Below, piece by piece: positions 46,464 to 55,946 of a stretch of 64,000 nt of DNA. The stretch is from Promethearchaeia archaeon (GTDB lineage: Archaea; Asgardarchaeota; Lokiarchaeia; Sigyniarchaeales; SOKP01), in contig JAHQWL010000052.1 of NCBI GenBank assembly GCA_029856155.1, positions 1-64,000 on the forward strand. Direction: 5' to 3'. Numbering within the stretch: the first letter of the stretch is position 1; each line of letters starts with the position of its first letter. The notes beneath the pieces were generated by a model. That model was given only the letters and a program-made list of their open reading frames with translations. It was not told the DNA's origin and ran no database searches. The position numbers and the translations under genes were made by a program.

Positions 46464-46492
46464 AAGTAAAACATGTAGGGAAAATAATATGG
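46464..46492 (+). repeat. Leader repeat, copy 2
   Basis: AAGTAAAACATGTAGGGAAAATAATATGG, near-identical to 45682-45710. Here the terminal ATG is the start codon of the 46489 gene, so this copy is the functional leader and shows that the pair arose by tandem duplication. Confidence 0.75.
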
Positions 46493-47166
46493 AGAAAGTA
46501 AATGAATTCTTTGACAAACTTTTCAATTTTATACCTGGGTATATTTTTGGATTGATTGGATTTACCGCGGGGTTTCTAGGTAATACTTTAGCATTAATTT
46601 TTACCCCAGAATATAAAATGTGGAAATATTCTATAAGCGTTTTAGGGGATTTAACGGGTGGAATATATTTAAGAACAGGATTAATAATCTCCGGGTTATT
46701 GGCTATCCCATTTTACATTTACTTAGGAAAAACTTTAAAGGATGATAATGTTAATGAAATTCTAAGAAAGGGTGCTATCATCGCTGGGATTTTCTCCTCT
46801 ATTTGTGTCGCACTTACTGGTACTTTTTCTGGTGTTAATGATTTTATTAAGTTTTTACATGGGAACTTTGCAACATTTAGTTGGTTTGGACATACAGCAG
46901 TATTTATACTTTTTAGTTTGGCTATGGTAAAAAATCCTAAGTTCTCTAAAGCTCCTGTATATGTTAGTTATATAATTGCGGGAATTTTAATTGTATATCT
47001 GATTCCATTTTTTATAACAAATTTCTGCAATTATTTCAGAGAGATCTGTTATTCATTTGGGCAAATAATATTTACGATTATGCCTGTATTTGAGTGGGTT
47101 GTGTACTTTTCTATCTTATCTTGGATTCTTTTTATCTCCAGTTATATTTTATACAATAAGATTTAA
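46489..47166 (+). CDS. DUF998-like membrane protein, copy 2
   Basis: 225 residues with six membrane helices; KLFNFIPGYIFGLIGFTAGFLGN and FTPEYKMWKYSISVLGDLTGG align with the upstream paralogue, as do GTFSGVNDFIKFLHGNFATFSW and the closing VFEWVVYFSILSWILF. ATG start directly after the repeated leader. Role unknown. Confidence 0.75.
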   Translation: MEKVNEFFDKLFNFIPGYIFGLIGFTAGFLGNTLALIFTPEYKMWKYSISVLGDLTGGIYLRTGLIISGLLAIPFYIYLGKTLKDDNVNEILRKGAIIAGIFSSICVALTGTFSGVNDFIKFLHGNFATFSWFGHTAVFILFSLAMVKNPKFSKAPVYVSYIIAGILIVYLIPFFITNFCNYFREICYSFGQIIFTIMPVFEWVVYFSILSWILFISSYILYNKI

Positions 47167-47216
47167 TTAGTACTATTGTGTATTGTATTCAATGAAATTG
47201 TACTTGTGAATATATT

Positions 47217-47891
47217 ATGGAACAGGTTGAGTTTGAAAAAAATATTAAAATTGATAAGAAAGATGCCTTAATTATTGTAGATATGCAATACGATTTCATC
47301 CCCGGAGGATCATTACCAGTAAAGGAAGGAGATCTTATTATAGAGGGGATTAATGAAATTACTAAATTATTTAAAAAAAAGACAGCACAGGTGGTGTTAA
47401 CTCAAGACTGGCATCCACATAATCATTTATCTTTTGCTAGTAGGCATCCTGGGAAATCTCCAGGGGATGAATATAAGTCTAAGGATGGATCTATAGGCCC
47501 AGTATTATGGCCGGATCATTGTGTACAAGGCACTAAAGGAGCAAAATTTCATAAAGATTTAAAGGTTGATTTGGCTGATAAAATATTTAAAAAAGGGATG
47601 AATCCAAGTGTTGATAGTTATTCTGGATTCCAAGATAATGACAAGAAATCTGAAACAGGTCTAAGAGAATATTTAAATTCAAAAAAAATCAAACAAATTT
47701 TTGTATGTGGTTTAGCTTTAGATTATTGTTGCTATTATACAGCTTTGGATGGTTTTAACTTTGGTTATAAAGTTTATTTTTTAGTAGATCTGACTAGAGG
47801 AGTTGATTTACCAGAAGGAAATATAAAAACAGCTCTAGAAACTATGAAAAAGACGGGAATTAAATTCGTAAACAATGAGAGTTTTAAGTAA
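47217..47891 (+). CDS. pncA: Nicotinamidase
   Basis: 224 residues of the isochorismatase-like hydrolase family, PncA type, converting nicotinamide to nicotinate for NAD salvage. Catalytic Asp in IIVDMQYDFIPGGSLPV, metal ligands in TQDWHPHNHLSFASRHPG, WPDHCVQGTKGAKFH, and the nucleophile Cys in CGLALDYCCYYTALDG. Lys of the triad is probably in DKIFKKGMNPSVDSYSGF. ATG start; followed after 40 bases by the phosphatase gene on the same strand. Confidence 0.93.
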   Translation: MEQVEFEKNIKIDKKDALIIVDMQYDFIPGGSLPVKEGDLIIEGINEITKLFKKKTAQVVLTQDWHPHNHLSFASRHPGKSPGDEYKSKDGSIGPVLWPDHCVQGTKGAKFHKDLKVDLADKIFKKGMNPSVDSYSGFQDNDKKSETGLREYLNSKKIKQIFVCGLALDYCCYYTALDGFNFGYKVYFLVDLTRGVDLPEGNIKTALETMKKTGIKFVNNESFK

Positions 47892-47930
47892 TAAAAATAG
47901 TTATTTTACATCTATCTTTTCATCCATGTA

Positions 47931-48410
47931 ATGAAAAATAAATTTCATTATAAATCAATATTAATAGTTTGTAGTGTAAACACGGCTAGAAGTTGTATGG
48001 CTGAGGGATTTTTAAAAGATTTTTTCTTAAAATGTAACTTAAATATTAAAGTAAAGTCATGTGGTATATCATCTCATGCTAGAGATGGTATGTTGATATC
48101 AATGGATGCAAGAATGGCAATGGAAGAGGTAGGAATTAAATTATCAGAAAATTCTTTCTCAATCGATTTGAAGAAGCATCCTGAAATTCTTGAAGATGTT
48201 GATTTGATTCTGACATTGACGGGTAAACATAAAGAAGAAATCATTGAATTTTTTAATATAGATAGCAAAGGAATATTAACAATCAAGGAATTTGCGGGAG
48301 AAAATGGTGATATTGAAGATCCGTCAATGAAAGAACTTGAGGGATTTCGAGAAGCTCGTAATGAGATTATTGAATATTTAATGAAAGGATTAAATAGATT
48401 TAAGTTTTGA
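47931..48410 (+). CDS. Low-molecular-weight phosphotyrosine phosphatase-like protein
   Basis: 159 residues. The P-loop VCSVNTARSCMAEGFL is CX5R-S as in LMW-PTP/arsenate reductase, and the general acid Asp is in IEDPSMKEL near the C-terminus. The order and length fit LMW-PTP. It may dephosphorylate protein tyrosine or a small phosphate ester. It ends 4 bases before uppP, so the two genes are probably co-translated. Confidence 0.88.
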   Translation: MKNKFHYKSILIVCSVNTARSCMAEGFLKDFFLKCNLNIKVKSCGISSHARDGMLISMDARMAMEEVGIKLSENSFSIDLKKHPEILEDVDLILTLTGKHKEEIIEFFNIDSKGILTIKEFAGENGDIEDPSMKELEGFREARNEIIEYLMKGLNRFKF

Positions 48411-48413
48411 AAA

Positions 48414-49259
48414 ATGATTGAATATATAATTATTGCACTATTACAAGGCATTTTTGAATGGCTCCCTATATCATCAAGTGGTCAAACATTTGTTATAGCC
48501 ATGAATTTATTTGGTATTTCTGCCGAAGAGGCATACAGCCTTGCAATTTGGTTACATTTAGGCACAACTTTAGCTGTACTCTTAAAATTTAGAACTGATT
48601 TTATTAAAATTTTTAAAAGTTTTTTACCAAAAACATATACCGTGGAAGAAATCGACATTAAAAAAAGAAATTGGTTAGTTTATGCTACGATAGGAACAGC
48701 AATTACAGCTTTACCACTCTATTTTATATTCAGAATAATTATTTCAGGAGCATTTAGCGCTTTCCAAGGAGATTTAATAACACTAGTTATTTCAGGTTTA
48801 TTAATTATTACTGGTATTATTTTACTTAAAACACGAAAAATCTATGGAAAAAGTACTCTTGAAGATGCTCCCCAAAATGAGATCACTAAAGATAGTTTTT
48901 TAGCAGGCCTAGTTCAGGGAGTCTCAATTTTACCGGGAATTTCCCGCTCAGGAGTTACTGTATCATCAATCTTATTAGAAAATTACAATCAAGGCAATGC
49001 ATTAAGTTTAAGCTTCTTAATGTCCGTACCAGTTGCTATTGCATCAATAATAGTTGATATTATTTTTGGAGAAGGTTTAGTTTTCGGATTAATAGATCCA
49101 TTTTTAATCATTTTACTGACTATTATAAGTTTTTTGATAGGTTATTTAACTATTGAAATTTTACTCCGTGTAGCTCAGAAAATTAGTTTTGGGTATTTTT
49201 GTATTGCTTATGGAGTTATCGCGTATTTAATAATAATTCCCTTTTTAGTAAATCCTTAA
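48414..49259 (+). CDS. uppP: Undecaprenyl-diphosphatase (UppP/BacA)
   Basis: 281 residues, about eight membrane helices. Signatures: LLQGIFEWLPISSSGQ (the E-rich and PxSSSG motif) and LVQGVSILPGISRSGVTVSS (PGxSRSG). UppP recycles polyprenyl diphosphate carriers; in archaea the substrate would be a dolichol-type carrier used in glycan assembly, in line with the flippase and GT87-like genes. It overlaps the convergent ITPK-like gene by 4 bases. Confidence 0.93.
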   Translation: MIEYIIIALLQGIFEWLPISSSGQTFVIAMNLFGISAEEAYSLAIWLHLGTTLAVLLKFRTDFIKIFKSFLPKTYTVEEIDIKKRNWLVYATIGTAITALPLYFIFRIIISGAFSAFQGDLITLVISGLLIITGIILLKTRKIYGKSTLEDAPQNEITKDSFLAGLVQGVSILPGISRSGVTVSSILLENYNQGNALSLSFLMSVPVAIASIIVDIIFGEGLVFGLIDPFLIILLTIISFLIGYLTIEILLRVAQKISFGYFCIAYGVIAYLIIIPFLVNP

Positions 49260-50152
49260 GGATTTAAAGCATAGTTTTTAAGATAATTTATTAACTCGTT
49301 TTCAATATTCGGAATTCCTCTAAAACTTGGGAAGTCATTTAAATCAATAAGGTAAAATTTATCTTTGTCTATAGGTCTTACTAAATCAAAACCAAAAATC
49401 TTAAGATTCAACTCATTAGATAAAATCCTTGATAAATTATAGATTTCTTTTGTAATTTTAAATTCTTCTCGTTCAATCAAGCTGACATCAATATTTTCGG
49501 GTTTTTCTCTTAAATATTTATAAATTGGGTTTTCTCTTTTAATACCAAAAACTTTATCTCCAATTACATATATTTTTCGCTCAATTCCATCACATTCTAT
49601 AAATTCTTGGACATATAAGTCGTAAAATAAAAACTCTTTATACTTTTCACAGAATTTATCAACTTCATTGATTTCTTGAACAAGGAAATTAAATCTATTA
49701 TATTTATCATGTTGATAATGACTTTTGATAACGATTGGTAATTTTTTTAAAGCCCATTCTTTAAACTTATTTACATCAGATAAAGATTGGTTCCATGAAT
49801 TAGGAATTAAAAATTTTTCTAAATTTTCTTCATGATTTTTAAACGCTTTTCTTAAAGCATAATCGAGAGCAATCTTATTCTTGCACGTTAAAATAGCATC
49901 GATATCATGCAATGTCTGGATTTTATAAATTTTGGCGAAGTGTAATAAATCAATAGAACACTCATTTCTTACTTTTACAATTATTTTATCTGCATTCTTA
50001 ATGAATTGAGGCATTTCTGAAAGGCAAAAATAGTCTTTTGTTGGATCATGAAGCTTTAAATTAAACTCCTTCATACTTTTTAGTTTATTAATAACTTTTT
50101 TTATAACATCATGGTTTTTCACTGCTGAAAAGACTACTACTTTTTTGACCAT
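49256..50152 (-). CDS. ATP-grasp kinase, ITPK-like (inositol phosphate kinase), A
   Basis: About 298 residues. N-terminal pre-ATP-grasp domain, LPIVIKSHYQH (ATP-binding Lys strand), YVQEFIECDGIERKIYVIGDKVF, and the C-terminal FGFDLVRPIDKDKFYLIDLN then DFPSFRGIPNIENELINYL. The last part matches plant ITPK1 ([30 protein letters not shown]) very closely in order and charge. ITPKs phosphorylate inositol mono- to pentakisphosphates. Located 3' of the GH-D-like gene on the same strand and 2.7 kb from ino1. ATG 50152 is preferred over the track's TTG 50161. Confidence 0.8.
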   Translation of the reverse strand: MVKKVVVFSAVKNHDVIKKVINKLKSMKEFNLKLHDPTKDYFCLSEMPQFIKNADKIIVKVRNECSIDLLHFAKIYKIQTLHDIDAILTCKNKIALDYALRKAFKNHEENLEKFLIPNSWNQSLSDVNKFKEWALKKLPIVIKSHYQHDKYNRFNFLVQEINEVDKFCEKYKEFLFYDLYVQEFIECDGIERKIYVIGDKVFGIKRENPIYKYLREKPENIDVSLIEREEFKITKEIYNLSRILSNELNLKIFGFDLVRPIDKDKFYLIDLNDFPSFRGIPNIENELINYLKNYALNP

Positions 50153-50251
50153 ATTAATCAATAAAAAGGAGATATCTATTCTTAAATTTATTTAGTTTAA
50201 GATCTTCTTCTATAAATAATACTTTATCCAAATTCTCATATACCATTTATA

Positions 50252-52675
50252 TTAATTAGAGATTAAAACTTCTCTTCTACTAACTTTATCAAACTTTAAA
50301 TTTACTTCTATTTTATTAACTTCCTTAATATAATTCCATGAACTTATTAACTTATTATCAACTTGAATTGAAGTTGGTCTTTTTTCTGAATAAATTAATA
50401 ATTTAATGTCTGTATCTTCTATATTCTCTGCTATAAAATTTAAAGAATTCTTAGTGCCATCAACATGTATTATTAATTTTCCTGAGCAAGTTATAAATTT
50501 ATCAGGACACCCAATTAAAGCCATTTTATTTACTGTAATAGGGCAAATTACATAATATTTGTAATCATATCTTCTTAGTCGCCCTATTTCGATACAATCG
50601 TCAAATTTAATTCGATTTAAATTACCAGAATGATAATCGTATATAATATAATCATTTTTCTCATATCCAAGGTCTTCCAATGTAAAAAAAGTTTCTTTAA
50701 CTCTTCTTGGCCAGATATTGGAAACTAATATATATCTCCATGTTAAATTATTTATTTTAGTGTAACTATCACAAATATAGTACTTTTTATGTTTCTTAAA
50801 CATTAAATCATTTGCAGTTAAGGGTTTTTCAGGTTTCAGTAATAACCCATCATCCCTGCATGTTTTGTTTAGAAGCGGCCAATTGACATTTTCTTTTTTA
50901 TCTCCCGGAGCAACAATTCCTGCATTTAAGATTTGATAAAGACATTTAAAATTAGGATATCTTTCTCCAAATGGTCTTATTTTTACATTTTCCATTGATC
51001 TTGAACGAAATATGTCTGGATGTGAGTTAATACCTATAGCATTAAAAAGTATATTTGTTTGAGTAGAGTGAATATATCTATAAGTTAAAGGCCATCTTTG
51101 ATTATAATCTCCTGAACACCGAGAGATATTAATGTTTGAATGTTTTATACTATATAATAAGATTCCAGGAGTCTGCATACAATAGAAAATATCAACTCCA
51201 TTTTCCTTGGCAGCAGTAGCCATATTGTTTAACCAATCTTCCTGACTATTAAATTCTTCAGTTAAAATAGGCATACTAGCAATTTGATTTTTCATCCAAT
51301 CTTGTTCATAAACTAAAATCCCGCTTTCTTTAGCATGTTTCATCAACCATTGCCAGAATTCTTTTTTAAGGGGAATTGCGTGATTTTTATACGTTTCAAA
51401 CTCAAATTCTTCAATATATGGGGATCTTGCATCCCAACGACGACTATGAGCAGTAATAGGTTTTTGAAATTTATCACGATAAAATGTTTTTAAGCTTGTA
51501 GTAAAATTTTTAGGATCAACCTCCCACCGAAACGTATTACCATATAACCCACCTCCCATTAGTCGAACTAATGGTCTAAATATTGTTGTAAAAGTTTTGT
51601 TTGTATGTTTTAGGTACCACCAACTATCAAAATTATAATATCTTATTGGAATGTTATACTTATCAAAATATTCCTTGATTTCCACCATTGTATCCTCATA
51701 ATTCATTCCCTTTTCTGTTCTATAATAGTAATAACCACCATTATTTGTCCAGAAACCCAAATAGGATGTTACAATATTCGCATAAAGACTTTTACGCTTA
51801 GAATCGTGATATTTTAATAATATATCACCTAAACGTTCTATAGATTGGTTAATCCCTACTCCAAAAAGTAGAATAAATTTCTGTGAAAAATTTTTTGGTA
51901 TTTCTTTAATTTTCCCTTGAATACCACAGCTTATTCTATTATTTTTATCCTTTGAGATTACTGTATTTAAAAAACCATCTAATGGCGATAATACAAAACA
52001 GTTCAAATCATCATCATAAAAAACTACAGGTGCAGAGGTTGTGCTAATCTTTTTTGAGGGAGGACAAAATATTTTATTTCTATAGGTAAATATTTTAGTA
52101 TTAGGGCTCATATTCATCAATGAAGGAAAGGAAGTAATAATTTTCGAATACTCATCTGAAAATGTGTTATTTAATCCATCTGGGATTGAAAGCTCAAAAA
52201 TAATAAAACCTTTTGTGTTATAGTGTTTAATTAAGGCATCTACGATTCTACCTTCATTTTCTAATTGATATTCAATGTCAATAGATATATACTTCCCTAA
52301 TTTATCAGATCCATCATTTTTATCGACAGAAATTAACTTAAGTGTTTTTGATTGACTTTTGGAAGAAATATAATTGGAGTATTCGTTAAAGTTGTGTCTA
52401 ATTTTTATAATTCCATTTACTAGTTGTCTATTATCACCAAATGAAATTGAATAAGTGCCTCGATTCTTATCAAAATCCAATTGACCTATGTTATTTTGAA
52501 TTGGAAGTTGTATTGGCTTGGTTTTTTTCTTGAAATCTTTCGGATTATATATATATGTAGCGTTAAATTTTGGAGAAACAAAGAGATTAAAAAACCAAGG
52601 TAAGAGTAAATATACTAATGTGAAAAATAATATTAAGGTAAAAAGAATAAGAAGAATTAAGTTCAAGAGATACAT
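50252..52675 (-). CDS. Membrane-anchored clan GH-D-like glycoside hydrolase
   Basis: About 807 residues. N-terminal hydrophobic helix (LLNLILLILFTLILFFTLVYLLLP) anchors a large external or lumen-side protein. A beta-rich N-terminal domain is followed by a TIM-barrel-like region: YYNFDSWWYLKHT, GILVYEQDWMKNQ (nucleophile-type Asp) and ISRCSGDYNQRWPL (acid/base-type Asp), a layout seen in GH27/31/36 (clan GH-D). A C-terminal beta domain follows. Substrate unknown; it lies 100 bases upstream of an ITPK-like gene on the same strand. ATG 52675 used; the track has TTG 52687. Confidence 0.6.
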   Translation of the reverse strand: MYLLNLILLILFTLILFFTLVYLLLPWFFNLFVSPKFNATYIYNPKDFKKKTKPIQLPIQNNIGQLDFDKNRGTYSISFGDNRQLVNGIIKIRHNFNEYSNYISSKSQSKTLKLISVDKNDGSDKLGKYISIDIEYQLENEGRIVDALIKHYNTKGFIIFELSIPDGLNNTFSDEYSKIITSFPSLMNMSPNTKIFTYRNKIFCPPSKKISTTSAPVVFYDDDLNCFVLSPLDGFLNTVISKDKNNRISCGIQGKIKEIPKNFSQKFILLFGVGINQSIERLGDILLKYHDSKRKSLYANIVTSYLGFWTNNGGYYYYRTEKGMNYEDTMVEIKEYFDKYNIPIRYYNFDSWWYLKHTNKTFTTIFRPLVRLMGGGLYGNTFRWEVDPKNFTTSLKTFYRDKFQKPITAHSRRWDARSPYIEEFEFETYKNHAIPLKKEFWQWLMKHAKESGILVYEQDWMKNQIASMPILTEEFNSQEDWLNNMATAAKENGVDIFYCMQTPGILLYSIKHSNINISRCSGDYNQRWPLTYRYIHSTQTNILFNAIGINSHPDIFRSRSMENVKIRPFGERYPNFKCLYQILNAGIVAPGDKKENVNWPLLNKTCRDDGLLLKPEKPLTANDLMFKKHKKYYICDSYTKINNLTWRYILVSNIWPRRVKETFFTLEDLGYEKNDYIIYDYHSGNLNRIKFDDCIEIGRLRRYDYKYYVICPITVNKMALIGCPDKFITCSGKLIIHVDGTKNSLNFIAENIEDTDIKLLIYSEKRPTSIQVDNKLISSWNYIKEVNKIEVNLKFDKVSRREVLISN

Positions 52676-52826
52676 ATTAATTTCCAAACAACACTTTATT
52701 ATTTATAATTTTTCGCCTCCTCATAGCCATTAAAGTAAGAAATTTCTAATTTCACATAAATAGCTATCAAATCTTAATGGTTTTTTAAAATCATTTAAAT
52801 ATAATCATTTTATTATACAAAATATC

Positions 52827-53921
52827 ATGGCGAAAAATTTTATTAATGTTGCTATAGTTGGAGTCGGTGACGTGGCATCCGCTCTTGTACAGGGTGTTGA
52901 AAACTACAAGAAAAATCCAGAAAGAACAATAGGGATACTTCCAGAAATTACTCAATATAGTATAAATGATATTAATTTCATTTTAGGAATTGATGTTAAT
53001 TCAAATAAAGTCGGAAAAGATTTGAGTGAAGCGATTTTTGCAGAACCAAATTGTAATATGAGACTTTTTGAGCCTAGTTATTTAAATGCTCCTGTAATAA
53101 AAGGTCCAATAATGGATGGATTAGACAGCAATATTAAAAACATAATACCCGTAGATCTTAATCAAAACCCTGTTGATGTTACTAATGAAATAAAAAATAG
53201 AAATACAGATGTTACTATAATCCTGCTTCCAACAGGATCGCATGAAGCTGTAAAATTTTATGCTATGAGTGCGCTTGAAGCAGGATCATGTGTTATAAAT
53301 GGAATGCCTTCACACGTGGTTAAAGATTCCGAAATTGTTAAAAAAGCTGAAGAAAAAGGTCTCTCATTAATGGGAGACGATGTAAAATCCCAGATTGGAG
53401 CTACAATCATCCATAGAGCCTTAGCTAATCTCTTTCCAATGCGAGGTGCTATATTAGATAAAACAATTCAACTAGATTGGGGGGGTTCCAGCGATTTTTG
53501 TAATTTATTAACATCTATGCAAGACGGAAGATTAAGATATGAGCAAGGAAAACGACAATCAAAAACTGAGTCTGTAATTGCCAATCTCCAAAATAGAGAT
53601 ACAGTTAATTGCCAAATTTCTGCTGTAGATTATATCCCCTTCCTAAGAAATCAAAAAGAAGCGTATATGAGATTGGAAGGAAGAGTCTTTGGAGGTGCAC
53701 CCGTTAGAGTCGATATTACTATGTTTGTAGAAGATGGCAATAATTCAGCGGGTGTTATAGTAGATTGCATTAGAATTAGTAAAATTGCGAAGGATAGAAA
53801 AATTAAAGGTATTCTGCAATCGGCGTGTTCTTTTTTTGCGAAACATCCTCCAGAACAATTAGATGATTATATTGCCAAAAAGAGACTTATAGAGTTTATA
53901 GAAAATAAACGAGAGCGATAA
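52827..53921 (+). CDS. ino1: myo-Inositol-1-phosphate synthase
   Basis: 364 residues, the short archaeal type. It converts glucose-6-phosphate to 1L-myo-inositol-1-phosphate (D-inositol-3-phosphate) with NAD+. N-terminal Rossmann motif VAIVGVGDVASALVQGVENY, then DVTIILLPTGSHEAVKFYA, MGDDVKSQIGATIIHRAL (active-site Lys), QLDWGGSSDFCNL and RVFGGAPVRVDITMFVEDGN. In archaea it normally feeds archaetidylinositol or di-inositol phosphate; here it sits inside four ATP-grasp genes. ATG start. Confidence 0.95.
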   Translation: MAKNFINVAIVGVGDVASALVQGVENYKKNPERTIGILPEITQYSINDINFILGIDVNSNKVGKDLSEAIFAEPNCNMRLFEPSYLNAPVIKGPIMDGLDSNIKNIIPVDLNQNPVDVTNEIKNRNTDVTIILLPTGSHEAVKFYAMSALEAGSCVINGMPSHVVKDSEIVKKAEEKGLSLMGDDVKSQIGATIIHRALANLFPMRGAILDKTIQLDWGGSSDFCNLLTSMQDGRLRYEQGKRQSKTESVIANLQNRDTVNCQISAVDYIPFLRNQKEAYMRLEGRVFGGAPVRVDITMFVEDGNNSAGVIVDCIRISKIAKDRKIKGILQSACSFFAKHPPEQLDDYIAKKRLIEFIENKRER

Positions 53922-53959
53922 GTAGTTTATATGCTATGAATAAACTACTATCTCAAGTT

Positions 53960-54874
53960 TTAACCTCTAACTGAAGCACGTGTTTTATAGATTTGTTGTC
54001 GTAATAGTAAAGTATTGTATATATAATCTGATATTAGACTCACTGCTTCAGGAATGCTTTTAAAACTTGGAAAATCATTAATATCTATAATATATGGATT
54101 TCCTTCATTTGTTAATATGTAATCAATACCAAAAATTGAGAGTCCCATTTTTCTACCCAATCGTAATATTCGTCTCTTTAATTGTTTGTCAATTGGTACA
54201 CGAATATGAATTAGTTCTAAGGGAGATAGATTTTCTTTTTGTCGCAATCGATTATGGGAAGTTATTGAAACTGTCCATCGACCAATAATGTATATTTTGT
54301 AGATAATATCGAATTTGCCTAAATATTCTTGAAAAAATAACTCATTTTCCTTAAATCCTTTCGTTAATTCTTTAAAATCATATGAATTTTTAGCTATACC
54401 GATAATTCTATCATCTCTTGGCAAGTTTGGAATATTATGCCTATCCAATTTAATCACTATTTTAGTACCATTAGAACAAGCTTCAAAGGCTTCATTAAAA
54501 GAGTAAAAATTACGAGGAAAATATATTTTCTTACATTTTTGTTCAACATTTCTAAAGGTATCTCTTCTACTTTCACATGTCTGAACTGCATCTAAACTAT
54601 TTAAAAGAGGGATATGAGGCGTTATTTCTCTAACTGTTTTGTAAATTTCTTGATTATCTTTTTCAGATAACAATTTGACAATTATAAATGAAATAGGGTA
54701 TTTTTTAATTTGTTTCTTAAAATGTTTAACACTAAATATATTAGAATCTTTTTTTAAAAGATTAATTATCGAGATATTATAGTTCTTATTAAAGAACTTT
54801 TTGATCTCTTCAAAAATTTCGAGATCGCGATTACAAATAGAGCCTATATAGATTCTACTAAACTTATTTGACAC
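53960..54874 (-). CDS. ATP-grasp kinase, ITPK-like (inositol phosphate kinase), B
   Basis: 304 residues. LLNSLDAVQTCESRRDTFRN parallels ITPK's DPPDAILHLRNRQSML. KIVIKLDRHN holds the ATP-binding strand, FQEYLGKFDIIYKIYIIGRW parallels LQEFVNHGGVLFKVYIVGE, and SIFGIDYILTNEGNPYIIDI then NDFPSFKSIPEAVSLISDYI parallels human ITPK1 FGIDIIINNQTGQHAVIDIN then FPGYEGV. The Asp/Asn metal ligands (DIND) are in place. It is convergent with ino1 by 38 bases. GTG start. Confidence 0.82.
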   Translation of the reverse strand: MSNKFSRIYIGSICNRDLEIFEEIKKFFNKNYNISIINLLKKDSNIFSVKHFKKQIKKYPISFIIVKLLSEKDNQEIYKTVREITPHIPLLNSLDAVQTCESRRDTFRNVEQKCKKIYFPRNFYSFNEAFEACSNGTKIVIKLDRHNIPNLPRDDRIIGIAKNSYDFKELTKGFKENELFFQEYLGKFDIIYKIYIIGRWTVSITSHNRLRQKENLSPLELIHIRVPIDKQLKRRILRLGRKMGLSIFGIDYILTNEGNPYIIDINDFPSFKSIPEAVSLISDYIYNTLLLRQQIYKTRASVRG

Positions 54875-55113
54875 GTATAAAACCCTATTAATTTGATAAA
54901 TTATGAGTTAATTATGGTATATAAATATATTTATTATTTAGTATTTTAAGGGGTGACTATAGAAAAAAGTCTCGAAGTTTTAAAGATCCCATTTTCTGGA
55001 CTCTATGCTAAAAGGTTTAAAATTTAATTTTAATTGTATTTATATTATATATTTTTTTTATTTAATATTAAAGAGAAAAACCATTTTCTTTAAAAAAGGC
55101 TCTTAAGGTAAAT

Positions 55114-55932
55114 TTGTTGAAAAAAATAGGAATAATTATTGATAAATATCATTTAAAGTATAAAGTGACAGATTTCCTAAAATATCTAAAGTCTAAAGCA
55201 GATGTAATAATATATATTGAAGAAAATTTTCTTTTAAATAGTGAGAATATAAACTTCGATGAAGATTTATTCTTTCTTAAGGCGAAAGGAGATTTAGTAT
55301 TAACTTTTGCTAAATCTCTTGAAGATTGTACTTCGATTCCAGTAATAAACTCTTATAAAGGCACTTGGTTAGCAATTAATAGGTTTTTAAATAGCGTTTA
55401 TTTAAAAAAGGCAGGTATCCCTATTCCTGATTTTTCTTTAAATCCTAAAGGAATTATTCCACCTTTCAGGGATTATATTATAAAAAATATTATAGATCAA
55501 AAAAATTATAAATTTAAACCAGTAGTTCATAAAGAAAATGGACAATTAAGAGTAGCTGATGAGAGAGCCTTAAATGAAGTTGATAAGACTGATCCAAAAT
55601 ATAATTATCTATATTATCAGAAATTTATCAAAAGTAAATGGGAATATAAGATCTACGGGATTGGGGATGAAATATACTTTTTTAAACAATTACCTATACT
55701 TGTTAATCCCAATAAGATGGAATCGAGAAGAGAAATTGATGAAATTTCTGAATTAAAAGAATATTGTTATAAAGCAATGGAAGTAATGGATTTAAAATTA
55801 ACTTCATTAGATTTTTTAAAATCAAAAGAGCAATTCTTTCTAACTGATATAAATTGTACTCCAAATTTTAATTACATTAAAGATGGTCATAAAATTGTGG
55901 CTGATTTTTTATTAAAACAAGCAAAAAAATGA
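55114..55932 (+). CDS. ATP-grasp protein C (divergent, ITPK/RimK-like)
   Basis: 272 residues. A short N-terminal domain, then the ATP-grasp core: KPVVHKENGQLRVAD, YYQKFIKSKWEYKIYGIGDEIYFF (grasp loop), and the ligand motif LTSLDFLKSKEQFFLTDINC then TPNFNYIKDG. The DIN triad is kept but the ITPK FPG/S-Y/F part is replaced by TPNF, nearer RimK-type ligases. The TTG start follows AAGGT. It precedes the next ATP-grasp gene by 14 bases. Confidence 0.75.
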   Translation: MLKKIGIIIDKYHLKYKVTDFLKYLKSKADVIIYIEENFLLNSENINFDEDLFFLKAKGDLVLTFAKSLEDCTSIPVINSYKGTWLAINRFLNSVYLKKAGIPIPDFSLNPKGIIPPFRDYIIKNIIDQKNYKFKPVVHKENGQLRVADERALNEVDKTDPKYNYLYYQKFIKSKWEYKIYGIGDEIYFFKQLPILVNPNKMESRREIDEISELKEYCYKAMEVMDLKLTSLDFLKSKEQFFLTDINCTPNFNYIKDGHKIVADFLLKQAKK

Positions 55933-55946
55933 TGGATTAAAGGAAA

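Noticed and set aside
52827-53921. Ino1 serving only archaetidylinositol synthesis
   Set aside because: Not excluded, but no CDP-alcohol transferase is in the window, while ITPK-like genes are; soluble inositol phosphates are the better contextual reading.
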